This document shows, one piece after another, positions 26,651 to 36,080 of a stretch of 64,000 nucleotides of DNA. Source of the stretch: Acidimicrobiia bacterium. Lineage in GTDB: Bacteria > Actinomycetota > Acidimicrobiia > IMCC26256 > JAGNEX01. The translations under genes were made by a program, and so were the position numbers. Within the stretch, counting starts at the first letter, position 1, and each line of letters begins with the position of its first letter. The notes under the pieces are model-generated. The model had not been told where the DNA came from. It saw only the letters and a list, made by a program, of their open reading frames with translations, and ran no database searches. Location of the stretch: the NCBI GenBank assembly GCA_020637365.1, contig JACJWE010000003.1, positions 298,038 to 362,037 of the forward strand, given 5' to 3'.

Positions 26651-27019
26651 CTATGAAAAACGTGTCGCGCGGCGAACCACTGCGAAGCCGCGGCTTTGGA
26701 GTTCGGCAATCGTCCCCTGGCGCGCCAGGTTTGCCCCCACCGCCACCACTAAGTCTGCGCCGACAGCCCTGGCCACCTTCTCCAGGGTTTCAAGCGTTGG
26801 ACGTGTGCCTCCGCGCTCCAAACGAGCTATCGAGGACTGGGTAGTCCGCATTCGAACAGCTAGCTCGGTCTGAGTTAGGCCAGCGTCCGTGCGGAGTCGA
26901 CGAACGAGTTCACGCAACCCCTCGACTCGCGCCTCGTCATCCGCCGCATCCCGACCAGCTTGGGTCGGGAGATCGCTTCTGCGCCCGCCCCACGGCGTGG
27001 TCCTCGCCCTACCGCTCAT
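26651..27019 (-). CDS. XRE-family antitoxin-like regulator
   Basis: About 122 residues from ATG 27019, with an excellent AGGAGG ribosome site. The helix-turn-helix (LRELVRRLRTDAGLTQTELA, MRTTQSSIARLERGGTRPTL) and tail (LETLEKVARAVGADLVVAVG) match HigA2-like antitoxins that usually follow a RelE/HigB toxin. No toxin reading is visible in the 190 bases upstream, so it is solitary or has lost its partner. Confidence 0.85.
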   Translation of the reverse strand: MSGRARTTPWGGRRSDLPTQAGRDAADDEARVEGLRELVRRLRTDAGLTQTELAVRMRTTQSSIARLERGGTRPTLETLEKVARAVGADLVVAVGANLARQGTIAELQSRGFAVVRRATRFS

Positions 27020-27213
27020 CAATCCTCCTGAGACACCGCGTTCGTGCTTGGGCCGTGTTCGCCTTGCGCTGCGTTCGCGCTTGCGCTGCCCCAGACTCGG
27101 CGCCGTCTGGCGACCAGCAATTCGGGAAAGACCGCTGCCCGGTCGAGTTCACGGCGTTCCCGTTGTCTATCCGAATGGGGTCGCCAGCCACGCCAAACGG
27201 GGCGGATCTTTTT

Positions 27214-28739
27214 CTATGCCGCCGGCGTGCGCAGTGGAGGCCCGTTGGAGGCGTTTAGTTGGTTGGCGTCGACGAAGAGGGTCCAGGCTTCGCCGAGTCT
27301 GGCGATTCCTTCCTCCAGACGGTCCGGGGTTGTCGTGTACGGGATGCGGATGTGCGCGTCGGAGCCGGGCTCGACGCTGAACTCACGGCTGGTTCCGACC
27401 GACACGCCAAAGCGTCGGGCGAACTGAGCGAACCGCGACGCGCGGTTCTGTGAGTACGGGTTGTCCGGCGAGCCGATCTCGGGAAGTTCGATCCACAGCA
27501 CGAGACCGCCGCGAGCCCGCCCCACTTTCCACGTGGGCGCATGTTCGGCGACCGCGTCGACCGCCACCTGGTGTCGCTCCCCAACTGTGCGATCCGGTCG
27601 GCGACAACGGCGTCCAGGTCCGCAAGAACGCCCGTCGCGTGGAGCTGCGTTGTGGGCGGCGAGAACAGGTCGAACAGCATTCTTGTCGTCCGCAGATCGT
27701 TCACCACTTCGAGGTTGGCCCGGATCCAGCCGACACGAAACCCCGGCCACGCCACCTTGCTGATCGAATCGATGACCAGATGAGATCCACCCGGATCAAG
27801 CGCGGCCAACGGCGGAGGCGGCATCGCCCCCGCAAAGCCGAGCCGACTCCAGACGCGATCTTCGACGACCGGGACTCGATATTCGGCGGCGAGCCGCATC
27901 ACTGCCGCCCGACGTGCCGGCGGCAGACAGGTCGATGTCGGATTGTGGTGGTGCGGATTGAGGCCGATGAAGCTGGGACGGAATCGCTGGATCGCCCCTT
28001 CGAGCTCATCGACGATGATGCCGTGGTCGTCCATTGGCAACCCCACCACCTTCGCCCCGGCGCGCCGGATCGCGTCGACCAGCGCGGGCCACGTGAACTC
28101 TTCACACAACACGACATCACCGGGGCGGACCAGCAGGGACGTAGCGATAGAAATCGCTTGCTGCGCACCGGCGGTCACCACGATCTGGTCAGGTGTCGAG
28201 GGCAACCCGTCGGCCGTCATCAGCTCGGCGATCGCCGTACGAAGCTCATCAAGACCAGTCGGCTCACTGCTTCCCAACGCCTCCGCGTTCGACCACACGT
28301 CGACACTTCGGGCGATCGACGCGGCGCGGGGCAGAAGCTGTGGGACCGCGATCAACAGGTCGATCGTCGACCCCGGCTGGATCAGCGGTTCGGCCGTGGG
28401 TCGCTCCAACCGAGCACCGATCGCCGCGTGATTGACGGTGATCGTCGTCCCCCGCCCCTGCACCCGACTCACCAGACCGACTTCCCGCAGACGGTCATAC
28501 GCGGCAACGACGGTGCCCCTTGACACGCTCAGGGTGGTGGCCAACGTCCGCTCAGGCGGCAGCCGTTCGCCATCCCGTAACACGCCAGTCGCGATCAGAT
28601 CAGCCAGCGCATCAGCAAGCTTTGCGTAGAGCGCCCCGGGTTGAGCCGCCCAATCAGCGAGTTGACCGGCCAGCCGGTCGGGATCCAATGTCGTCGAATT
28701 GGGCCGGATTCGGTTTCGAAGTTCATCCAATTGGATCAC
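27214..28739 (-). CDS. MocR/PdxR-type regulator (GntR plus aminotransferase domain), one frameshift
   Basis: About 508 residues from GTG 28739. N-terminal winged helix: LYAKLADALADLIATGVLRD, LPPERTLATTLSVSRGTVVA, YDRLREVGLVSRVQGRGT. The class-I aminotransferase-like domain follows, with VVTAGAQQAISIATSLLVRPGD, FIGLNPHHHNPTS and the PLP lysine in VIDSISKVAWPGFRVGWI. Near 27590 one G is missing from a G run; the true continuation is RIAQLGERHQVAVDAVAEHA to RIPYTTTPDRLEEGIARLGE. MocR proteins sense PLP or amino compounds. It is divergent from the gene at 28784, its likely target. Confidence 0.86.
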
Positions 28740-28776
28740 CTTGGCTCTATTTTTGGGTGCCTGATTGGCTCATACT
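28731..28776. promoter_or_regulatory. MocR-type direct repeats in the divergent promoter
   Basis: TTGGCTC occurs at 28741-28747 and 28765-28771, with a related TTGGATC at 28731. Direct repeats a little over two helical turns apart between a MocR gene and its divergent neighbour are the known binding arrangement for this family. CATACT next to the second repeat may be a -10 box. Confidence 0.5.
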
Positions 28777-28783
28777 GGACCGC

Positions 28784-29155
28784 ATGACCACCGATCTCCG
28801 AACCCATCGCCCCTCAACCTTGGTCCATTCTGAGGACCTTACCCACAGGGCGGAGGCCGCTCTAGGGCCAATAACTACAGATTGGATCATTGCGAAGGAA
28901 CCGGCCGTTGCGAGCCCCGGCGAATTGCTCCACGCCTTGGCCGCGCACGACATCGCTGAACTGGTCTCGATCCGCGCTGACCTTGCCGCAGCCGTCGACG
29001 AGTTCGTCATCAAGGCGGGCCTCCCTTGGTCCAGCTCCGTTGACGATCCGGTGGTCGTCCTCGTCCGGAGCATCATCCGACTCTCGAAGGTCACCCCTCA
29101 CACCACCAGCGTCGCGGCCGCCCGCAGCATCGAACGCCTGACCCCAGATCTGTAG
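28784..29155 (+). CDS. Small protein of unknown function, divergent from MocR
   Basis: 123 residues from ATG 28784; the frame extends upstream through the operator but only this start follows the promoter. Soluble and helical (SPGELLHALAAHDIAELVSI, RADLAAAVDEFVIKAGLPWS). No family recognised. Its position suggests control by the MocR regulator. Confidence 0.6.
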   Translation: MTTDLRTHRPSTLVHSEDLTHRAEAALGPITTDWIIAKEPAVASPGELLHALAAHDIAELVSIRADLAAAVDEFVIKAGLPWSSSVDDPVVVLVRSIIRLSKVTPHTTSVAAARSIERLTPDL

Positions 29156-29159
29156 GCAC

Positions 29160-30092
29160 CTACCAGGTCATCTCAGCGCAGCCAACATGGGTGTCCGGTT
29201 CGATCTGGAACGTGCCGTGCTCGACCCCGTACTTGTCGGCGAGTAGACGTCGCGCATCGTCGAGCACGGCGTGGGTATCGGCGTCTGCACCAACCATCAG
29301 GTGAGCGGATGCGGCTTCCATCTCAGAGGTCAGTGTCCACACGTGGACGTCATGAACATCGACGACGCCGTCGATGCCGGACAGATCTGTCACAACTGCG
29401 TCGATGTCGACATTGTCGGGAGCAGCCTGCAACAGCACCCGAACCGCTCGTCGCCCAAGACGCCAGGTCCGAGGCAGAATCCACAGACCGATCACCGCAC
29501 CGATGACCGGGTCTGCCCATGCCCAACCGAAGGCGCGCATCAGCACGGCAGCGAGGATCACTCCCACCGATCCAATCGTGTCGGCGAGCACCTCGAGATA
29601 TGCGCCCTCAACGTTGAGTGACTCTTTGGAACCCTGTCGTAACAGCGCAAACGCCAACAGGTTCACGACCAGACCGAGCACGGCGACGACCAGCATCGGC
29701 CCGTCGAGAATCTCGGGGGGCTCGGTCAGGCGACGAGCCGCCTCGACGACCACCCAGATCGCAACACCGAACAGCAGCAGCGCGTTTACAAACGCCGCCA
29801 GAATTTCGAGCCGATAGAGACCGAAGGTATGCGCGGAACTCGATGCCGAGTTACGACGCTCGAATCGAGAGGCCAACTGGATCGCAGCGACCGACATGCC
29901 GATGCCGATCACATCGGTGAACATATGACCCGCGTCCGACAACAACGCCAGCGAGTTCGTCCAGACGCCAGCGATGGCCTCCACGACGAAGAAGCCACCG
30001 ATCGAGACGAACGCCGCGATCAAACGACCCTTATGTCGCTCCCCTGCCCGAGCGAGCCCACCACCGTGGTCATGGTCGTGATGGCCACCCAT
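29160..30092 (-). CDS. Cation diffusion facilitator (zinc/cobalt exporter)
   Basis: About 310 residues. I chose ATG 30092 because GGAG lies upstream; ATG 30122 is possible. A His-rich start (GGHHDHDHGG) precedes six membrane segments. Metal-site residues are in SLALLSDAGHMFTDVIGIGM (helix II: HxxxD with preceding D) and YLEVLADTIGSVGVILAAVL (helix V: D-x-x-x-S/D pattern). The cytoplasmic domain ends with VHDVHVWTLTSEMEAASAHL and a Cys near the end. CDF proteins exchange metal ions for protons at the membrane. Regulation is not evident. Confidence 0.93.
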   Translation of the reverse strand: MGGHHDHDHGGGLARAGERHKGRLIAAFVSIGGFFVVEAIAGVWTNSLALLSDAGHMFTDVIGIGMSVAAIQLASRFERRNSASSSAHTFGLYRLEILAAFVNALLLFGVAIWVVVEAARRLTEPPEILDGPMLVVAVLGLVVNLLAFALLRQGSKESLNVEGAYLEVLADTIGSVGVILAAVLMRAFGWAWADPVIGAVIGLWILPRTWRLGRRAVRVLLQAAPDNVDIDAVVTDLSGIDGVVDVHDVHVWTLTSEMEAASAHLMVGADADTHAVLDDARRLLADKYGVEHGTFQIEPDTHVGCAEMTW

Positions 30093-30394
30093 CTCACGCT
30101 CCGTCACAAGCCGACGCGACATGTTCGTGAGACGCCCACTGCGCCTGGACGCGCACATCGGTCAGCCGCTGGGAGCGGTTGCGACCGATCTGGTGTGGCC
30201 GAGCGCCACTGACGGAACGCTCTCGCTGCAAGGTCTGAGACATCTCCATGTCGGGAAGGTAGCAGTGTGTGGACCGCCAACCATCTGGTGCAGCAACAGC
30301 GGAAGGTTTGCAGAATGGCTTCGCCCGGAATCATGCTCGTATCGTGAGTTTGGCTCCGAAGGTTCTGACGTTGGATCGTCTCGAAGTGTCGCGC

Positions 30395-31048
30395 TCAGCG
30401 CTGGGCGTCATGCACGAGGATCGCGACCTGGACTCGGTTGCTGACACCGAGTTTGGTGAGCAGGCGGGAGACGTGGGCTTTGACGGTTGCTTCGCTCATG
30501 AACAGCGACGCGGCGATGTCAGCGTTCGATGCGCCCGAACCCACCGCGTTAGCGACTTCACGCTCTCGATCGGTCAGCGACGTCAGTCGTTCAGCAGCAA
30601 GTTTGCGGCGATCGGCCAGTTCGTCGTTGCCCAGATGAGACAGCAGCGTGCGCGTAACCGACGGGGAGAGCATCGCTTCACCCGCGGCTACCTGCAGCAC
30701 GGCGTTGACGATCTCGGTTGGCGGCGTGTCCTTCAGCAGAAAGCCGTCGGCGCCCGCTCGAAGTGCACCGAGCACCTGATCGTCGGCCTGGAACGTGGTC
30801 AACACGATGACGTGTGGCGGGTTGGGAAGGCTTCGGATGGCCGACGTTGCGGCGATGCCGTCCATTTCGGGCATCCGAATGTCCATCAACACGACATCGG
30901 GGCGGCACTCGTGTATCGCAGCGACAGCTTCAGCACCGTCAGCCGCCTCGCCCACCACGTCCAGCTGTTCCGACGACGACAGGATGATTTGCAGACCCGC
31001 CCTGACCAACGGATCGTCGTCAACGAGCAGCACCCGAACCTTCACCAC
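30395..31048 (-). CDS. NarL/LuxR-type response regulator
   Basis: 217 residues. Receiver domain with acidic pocket VRVLLVDDDPLVRAGLQIIL, phosphoacceptor Asp in DVVLMDIRMPEMDGIAATSA and the HVIVLTTF strand and conserved Lys in GADGFLLKDTPP. A LuxR helix-turn-helix follows (LTDREREVANAVGSGASNAD, LFMSEATVKAHVSRLLTKLG). The start overlaps the histidine kinase stop by a few bases, so they are coupled. It probably controls the divergent ABC transporter. Confidence 0.95.
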   Translation of the reverse strand: MVKVRVLLVDDDPLVRAGLQIILSSSEQLDVVGEAADGAEAVAAIHECRPDVVLMDIRMPEMDGIAATSAIRSLPNPPHVIVLTTFQADDQVLGALRAGADGFLLKDTPPTEIVNAVLQVAAGEAMLSPSVTRTLLSHLGNDELADRRKLAAERLTSLTDREREVANAVGSGASNADIAASLFMSEATVKAHVSRLLTKLGVSNRVQVAILVHDAQR

Positions 31049-32448
31049 GGCAGGTCCGCCTCGACCACAAAGCCACCCGAGCCGTCCCGTCCATGCATGA
31101 GGACACCGTTGGCCAACGTCACCCGTTCTTGGAGCCCCACAAGACCGCTGCCCGAGCCAGGCACCGCGGGACGTTCCTCGGTGCCGAATGCTGCCCGGTC
31201 GTGACCCCCGTTGGCGGTGTCGGTGGGCTGCGAAGACACGACCGATCGTTCATCAGCCGCCACAGGCGCCACGGCACGGTTCCGGACGCTGACGTGCAGG
31301 CCGTGGTTCGGGGCGCCCGCCACTCGTACCTGGGCTTTGGCGCCGTGAGCGTGTTTGCCGACGTTGGTCAGCGCCTCTTGCACGATCCGATAGGCGTCCC
31401 GGCCGAGAGGGCCCGGCGCGGCGTCGGAACCGTCGACCTGCATCTCAAGATCGACCTGTGCGCCCGAACGGCGCGTTTCTTCGACCAAGCGCGGGATATC
31501 GGCCAGCGTCGGTTGAGGTGCCGTCGACGTCCGCTGCTGGCCAGGATCTTCACGTAGCACGCCGATGACATCACGCAGTTCCTCCAACGCTTGATGCGCC
31601 GTCGTACGCAGCAAAGCAGCGCTCTCGCGCACTTTGTCCGGCGGCAGGTCGATAGCCACTTCGAGGGCGCCCGCATGCAGCGCCACCAGCGAGATGCGAT
31701 GGGCGAGCACGTCGTGCATCTCACGGGCGATGCGCGTGCGTTCGGCCAGTCGGGCGCTTTCCGCTCTGAGGGCCTGATCGGCTTCGGCACGTTGGGCGCG
31801 TTCACGCCACGTTGAGACCAGCTGGCGTCGAGCGCGGACGTACATGCCCCAAGCGATTGCGGCGGCAGCGAGTGCTGCGGTCGGCAACAACACCGACCAC
31901 GTGTTGGGTCGCCCGAGCCAGATCGAGCACACCACTGCCGTTGGGACGAACAACGCGGCGACGACGAGCGCGGGGCGGACGGGGCGGTAGACAGCCAGAG
32001 AAGTCAGGGCGAGTAGCCCGGCGACCGTGCTGGACGTCGAGAACGCGCCTAACACCACGCAAAGCAGCGCCACTCCGAACGGCCAGCGGCGCCGCCCCCA
32101 CAATGACATGCAGCACAACAATCCCAGGAAGATGTCCAAGGCGGCGCGACCCTCGGTCATGTTGTTGGTGGGGTCGTCGACGGCGATCTTCAACACGATC
32201 GCTCCGAGGACCGCTGCAAACACAAAGGCAGCGACGTCAACCAGCCAGCGGTGCTCTCTGACATCGACCGGCACGTTTGGAGGTCCACCGCCGGGAGGCC
32301 GCGCGCCGGCCAGGTCGTCGACCGGCCTCCTGCGCGTGCTACGGGGTTGCGCGCTGTTGAACGCTTCATGATCGCAACCGGCGCGGTCGCGGAGGCCTGG
32401 TCGTACCGTGGCCGTGTCGAGAACTGGCGATCGCCGTAACCAGGACAT
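31042..32448 (-). CDS. Sensor histidine kinase, NarL/DesK-type (HisKA_3)
   Basis: 468 residues. After a 65-residue soluble start there are four to five membrane segments (VAAFVFAAVLGAIVLKIAV, VAGLLALTSLAVY, ALVVAALFVPTAVVCSIWL, LLPTAALAAAAIAWGMYV). The phosphorylated His lies in RTRIAREMHDVLAHRISLVA, the N box in AYRIVQEALTNVGKHAHGAK and the G box in GSGLVGLQERVTLANG. An insert of about 35 residues separates the last two boxes. Pairs with the response regulator; the signal is unknown. Confidence 0.94.
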   Translation of the reverse strand: MSWLRRSPVLDTATVRPGLRDRAGCDHEAFNSAQPRSTRRRPVDDLAGARPPGGGPPNVPVDVREHRWLVDVAAFVFAAVLGAIVLKIAVDDPTNNMTEGRAALDIFLGLLCCMSLWGRRRWPFGVALLCVVLGAFSTSSTVAGLLALTSLAVYRPVRPALVVAALFVPTAVVCSIWLGRPNTWSVLLPTAALAAAAIAWGMYVRARRQLVSTWRERAQRAEADQALRAESARLAERTRIAREMHDVLAHRISLVALHAGALEVAIDLPPDKVRESAALLRTTAHQALEELRDVIGVLREDPGQQRTSTAPQPTLADIPRLVEETRRSGAQVDLEMQVDGSDAAPGPLGRDAYRIVQEALTNVGKHAHGAKAQVRVAGAPNHGLHVSVRNRAVAPVAADERSVVSSQPTDTANGGHDRAAFGTEERPAVPGSGSGLVGLQERVTLANGVLMHGRDGSGGFVVEADLPW

Positions 32449-32611
32449 GGTCTCAGCCTACGGTTTCTTGGTGGTCGTGCGATAGCGACGAAGGTCGGCG
32501 CCACACCCGACGAAAGGCGATGCTCGTCCGACAGAGTTGTGTCCTTTCGGACCGGTGATCGTGGCCGTCCACCCGATGCGTGCGACGCGATCGCGAGTTC
32601 AAACTGACGTC

Positions 32612-33655
32612 ATGATCACAGCGACCGCTCTTTCGAAGAGCTACAACACCACGCCAGTCGTGAGCAATGTCTCGTTGCATTGTGAGCCGGGGACTGTCAC
32701 CGGTTTCCTCGGCGCGAACGGGGCGGGCAAGTCCACCACACTCAAGATGATCCTCGGACTGGTACGTCCTGATCAGGGGACGGCGACCGTCGACGGGCGA
32801 CCGTTCGTCGAGTTGCCCAACCCCGGCCAGATTGTTGGGACGTTGCTGGACGCCTCCGCAATGCATGCCGGGCGCAGCGGGCGATCGACGCTCATGATCG
32901 CATCGCAGATGTGTGGTGTGTCACAAGGGCGAGTTGACTACCTGCTGGACCTCGTCGGACTCGCGGACGCTGCCGATAAGCGAGTCGGGCAATACTCGCT
33001 GGGGATGCGTCAGCGCCTCGGTATCGCCCAGGCCTTGGTGGGTGAGCCGGCGGCGTTGATCCTGGACGAGCCAGCGAACGGGCTCGATCCCGAAGGCATC
33101 GCATGGATGCGCACGCTGCTGCGCGACTTTGCCGATGATGGCGGCACGGTGCTGTTATCCAGCCATCTGTTGGCCGAGGTGCACGCCACGGCCGATCACC
33201 TCGTCGTCATCTCGGGCGGCACGGTGGTCGCCGCTGGTCGACTCGATGAACTGCTGGCCAGCTCGACCATCATCGTCGCCAGCCTCGACCCACTCGCTTT
33301 TGCCGAGGCACTCATGACGGCGGGGATCCACTATGTGACCGGCCCGGACGGCGCCTTTACCGTCGATACCGCCGGCGGCCACGTGACGACCGAAGTTCTG
33401 GCACAGCTCGCCCACGACCACCAGGTACTGCTGACCGAGTTGCGACACTCCAAGAGCAACGAGTTGGAAGACCTGTTCTTCTCCGTCACCACAGCCAGCA
33501 ACAGCACCACTTCGGGCGCCGATGTTGCGGCCGGTACCGACCACGGAGCGACAGGAGGTCCGCGCGTTGACCCAACCCGCGTTGCTTCAAATCCCCACGC
33601 TGACCTGGGCGTCGAGGCCGCCCGTGAAACGTCAAGCAAGGACGCTGCAGCATGA
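32612..33655 (+). CDS. ABC transporter ATP-binding protein
   Basis: 347 residues from ATG 32612. Walker A GANGAGKST, signature YSLGMRQRLGIAQAL, Walker B AALILDEPANGLDPEG and the switch His in LLSSHLLAEVH are all present. An unusual 40-residue Ala/Thr/Asp-rich tail follows the normal end near DLFFSVTTA. Overlaps the permease start by four bases. Of the type exporting bacteriocins, antibiotics or lipids; usually controlled by an adjacent two-component system, which lies divergently here. Confidence 0.95.
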   Translation: MITATALSKSYNTTPVVSNVSLHCEPGTVTGFLGANGAGKSTTLKMILGLVRPDQGTATVDGRPFVELPNPGQIVGTLLDASAMHAGRSGRSTLMIASQMCGVSQGRVDYLLDLVGLADAADKRVGQYSLGMRQRLGIAQALVGEPAALILDEPANGLDPEGIAWMRTLLRDFADDGGTVLLSSHLLAEVHATADHLVVISGGTVVAAGRLDELLASSTIIVASLDPLAFAEALMTAGIHYVTGPDGAFTVDTAGGHVTTEVLAQLAHDHQVLLTELRHSKSNELEDLFFSVTTASNSTTSGADVAAGTDHGATGGPRVDPTRVASNPHADLGVEAARETSSKDAAA

Positions 33656-34425
33656 CCGCTTCGCTCACGACCCGAACCGCCGCCGTCGACGCCATCTCTT
33701 CGCGACCTCGACCGATCCCATTCATACGCCTTGTTCGTGTGGAGTGGACAAAAGCCACCGACACCCGAGCTGCGCGATGGCTGCTCACCCTCGTCGCGTT
33801 GTCGACGACGGCGATGTTGCTGGTACCCCTCGCGGCACCCGACTTCGAACACACCTACGGCAGCTACCTGGTCGGCGCCGCTCTCGGCCTTAGCGTGCTG
33901 CTCCCGGTCGTGGCGACACTGCTGTTCACCAGCGAATGGAGCCAAGGCACCACGATCACGACCTTCACCCAGGAACCCCGCCGAATACGAGTCCTCAACG
34001 CCAAACTGGCGGTGTCGGTTCTGCTGACCTGCGGTGGCACCATCTTTGGAGCTGCGGTCGCCACCGCTGGCATAGGCATCGCTACGGCGTCAGGAAACGT
34101 AGTCGATGCGAACCTGTCCATCGGCGTTATCGCTGGGTACCTGCTCTTCGTCCTACTCAACGTCCTCGCCGGCGTCGCCCTGGGCGCGCTGTTGCAGAAC
34201 TCAGCAGCAGCAATCACCGCCCAGTTCGTGCTCCCCGCAACCTTTGCCACCCTCGGCACCACGTCACACTTCGTTTCTAACTGGATCGACATCTCCACCT
34301 GGAGCTGGATCCTCGAGAACGACTGGGCGGGCCACGTCCCCCAAATCGCATTCTCCATAATCCTCTGGATCGCGCTCCCCTTGTCCTCTGGGTACGCCAG
34401 AACAGTCCGCCGCGACATTGCCTGA
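33652..34425 (+). CDS. ABC transporter permease (ABC-2 type)
   Basis: 257 residues, about six membrane segments (WLLTLVALSTTAMLLVPLA, YLVGAALGLSVLLPVVATLL, AVSVLLTCGGTIFGAAVATA, GVIAGYLLFVLLNVLAGVAL, FSIILWIALPLSSGYA). EWSQGTTITTFTQEPRR is the conserved cytoplasmic loop of this permease group. Coupled to the ATPase gene. Substrate unknown. Confidence 0.92.
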   Translation: MTASLTTRTAAVDAISSRPRPIPFIRLVRVEWTKATDTRAARWLLTLVALSTTAMLLVPLAAPDFEHTYGSYLVGAALGLSVLLPVVATLLFTSEWSQGTTITTFTQEPRRIRVLNAKLAVSVLLTCGGTIFGAAVATAGIGIATASGNVVDANLSIGVIAGYLLFVLLNVLAGVALGALLQNSAAAITAQFVLPATFATLGTTSHFVSNWIDISTWSWILENDWAGHVPQIAFSIILWIALPLSSGYARTVRRDIA

Positions 34426-34578
34426 CGCCGCGCACATGACCCGGCTCAACAGCTCAACCTCAACGTCTCGGCAGCGGCTCCCGCCGTCACCCCGTTCAAG
34501 CAGGGTATGACACACTGTGCTGGGACCGTAGCGGGATCAAGATCGGAAAATACGCGAACGCGTCACTGGAGCAACCAC

Positions 34579-35433
34579 ATGATTCTGAACGAGACCTACA
34601 GCCTGTCCAACGGCATCGAGATCCCCAAGATCGGCCTGGGGACATGGTTCACCAACGACGCCGCCCAAGCTGTCCGCGACGCTGCGGCGATCGGCTACCG
34701 CCACATCGACACGGCCCAGGCCTACGGCAACGAAGCTGGCGTTGGGGAGGGTGTCCGCACCAGTGGCGTCGCACGCGACGACATGTTCATCACCTCGAAG
34801 CTCGCGGCCGAGATCAAGTCCTACGACGAGGCTGTCGCGTCCATCGATGGCTCGCTCGCGAGGACTGGCCTCGATCATCTCGACCTGATGATCATTCACA
34901 GCCCCCAGCCCTGGGCGACCTTCGGCGGCGAGGACCGCTGCTTCGAAGGTAACCGGGAGGCGTGGCGGGCGCTCGAGGAGGCCTACGAGGCAGGCAAGCT
35001 CCGAGCCATTGGCGTGTCCAATTTCAAGGCGGCCGACATCGACAACCTGATCGACTCTTGCCGGGTGACTCCTATGGTCAACCAGATCCTGGCACACGTC
35101 ACCAACACACCGACAGAGCTGATCGGATACTCCCGTGAGAAGGGGATGGTCGTCGAGGCGTACTCGCCGATCGGCCACGGCGAGCTGTTCAAGAACGCCC
35201 AACTCGCCGACATGGCCTCCCGCTATGGCGTGTCGGTGCCCCAGTTAGCGATCCGCTACACGCTCCAACTCGGACTGCTGCCGCTACCCAAGACCTCCAA
35301 CCCAGAGCACATGCGCACCAATGCCGAGGTCGACTTCGAGATCTCCGACGAGGATATGGATGTCCTCACGAACATGGAGCCGATCGAGAACTACGGCGAC
35401 GCCAGCGTCTTCCCCGTGTACTCCGGCTCTTGA
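34579..35433 (+). CDS. Aldo/keto reductase
   Basis: 284 residues from ATG 34579; the frame opens earlier but this start gives the family-normal MILNETYSLSNGIEIPKIGL. The catalytic tetrad is visible: Asp and Tyr in GYRHIDTAQAYGNEAGVG, Lys in MFITSKLAAE, His in DLMIIHSPQPWA. The NADPH site is in LLPLPKTSNPEHMRTNAEVD. Cytosolic NADPH-dependent carbonyl reductase of the AKR5 type. The cupin gene 80 bases downstream is probably co-transcribed. Confidence 0.93.
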   Translation: MILNETYSLSNGIEIPKIGLGTWFTNDAAQAVRDAAAIGYRHIDTAQAYGNEAGVGEGVRTSGVARDDMFITSKLAAEIKSYDEAVASIDGSLARTGLDHLDLMIIHSPQPWATFGGEDRCFEGNREAWRALEEAYEAGKLRAIGVSNFKAADIDNLIDSCRVTPMVNQILAHVTNTPTELIGYSREKGMVVEAYSPIGHGELFKNAQLADMASRYGVSVPQLAIRYTLQLGLLPLPKTSNPEHMRTNAEVDFEISDEDMDVLTNMEPIENYGDASVFPVYSGS

Positions 35434-35514
35434 ACCGACCGAGCCAGGCCGGCACCTACCTTCATGTGCCCAGGGAACGTAACGATCACAGCACGCCATC
35501 CAAGGACGACGACA

Positions 35515-35937
35515 ATGACCCGACCGACAACCGAGATCCTGACCATCGACACCCAGCACGAGATCGAGGGCCCCGCCGACTTCTTCACCGGCAAAGCGAC
35601 GATCCGGGCAATGTTTGCCCGTGACGAACCCTCCCGCGTCACAGGAGCAGTCGTGACGTTCCAACCCGGCGCACGCACCAACTGGCACACGCACCCGCTC
35701 GGCCAAACGCTGGTCGTGACCAACGGTGTCGGCTGGACCCAGCTCGAAGGCGGCGCGGTGCAGGAGTTCGCAGCCGGCGACATCCTCCTCTGCCCCGCCG
35801 ATCAGCGGCACTGGCACGGCGCCACGCCGAACGGCGCCATGACCCACGTCGCCATCCAAGAGACCCTCAACGGGACGAACGTTACCTGGATGGAGCCGGT
35901 GACCGACGAGCAATACAACAGCGCGGTATCGGGATAA
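35515..35937 (+). CDS. Cupin-domain protein
   Basis: 140 residues from ATG 35515 (AAGGA upstream). Single cupin fold with motif 1 GARTNWHTHPLGQTLVVTNG (two His and later Gly) and motif 2 GDILLCPADQRHWHGATPNG. These His residues bind a metal. Closest in pattern to the small cupins annotated as hydroxynitrile lyase-like or carboxymuconolactone decarboxylase-associated. The reaction is unknown; the aldo/keto reductase upstream suggests small carbonyl chemistry. Confidence 0.9.
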   Translation: MTRPTTEILTIDTQHEIEGPADFFTGKATIRAMFARDEPSRVTGAVVTFQPGARTNWHTHPLGQTLVVTNGVGWTQLEGGAVQEFAAGDILLCPADQRHWHGATPNGAMTHVAIQETLNGTNVTWMEPVTDEQYNSAVSG

Positions 35938-36080
35938 TCATCTCGTCGGTTACACGCTCCGCTCAGACGGGCATCTCGATCGTTGACGGCGGCGGTCAGA
36001 ACGCGGCGAAACGGGCGCTCGGCCATCTGGCTGGGTGCGCCAGAGAAACGAGCAGTAGCCCGCCGCTGTCCCGACGCGAC

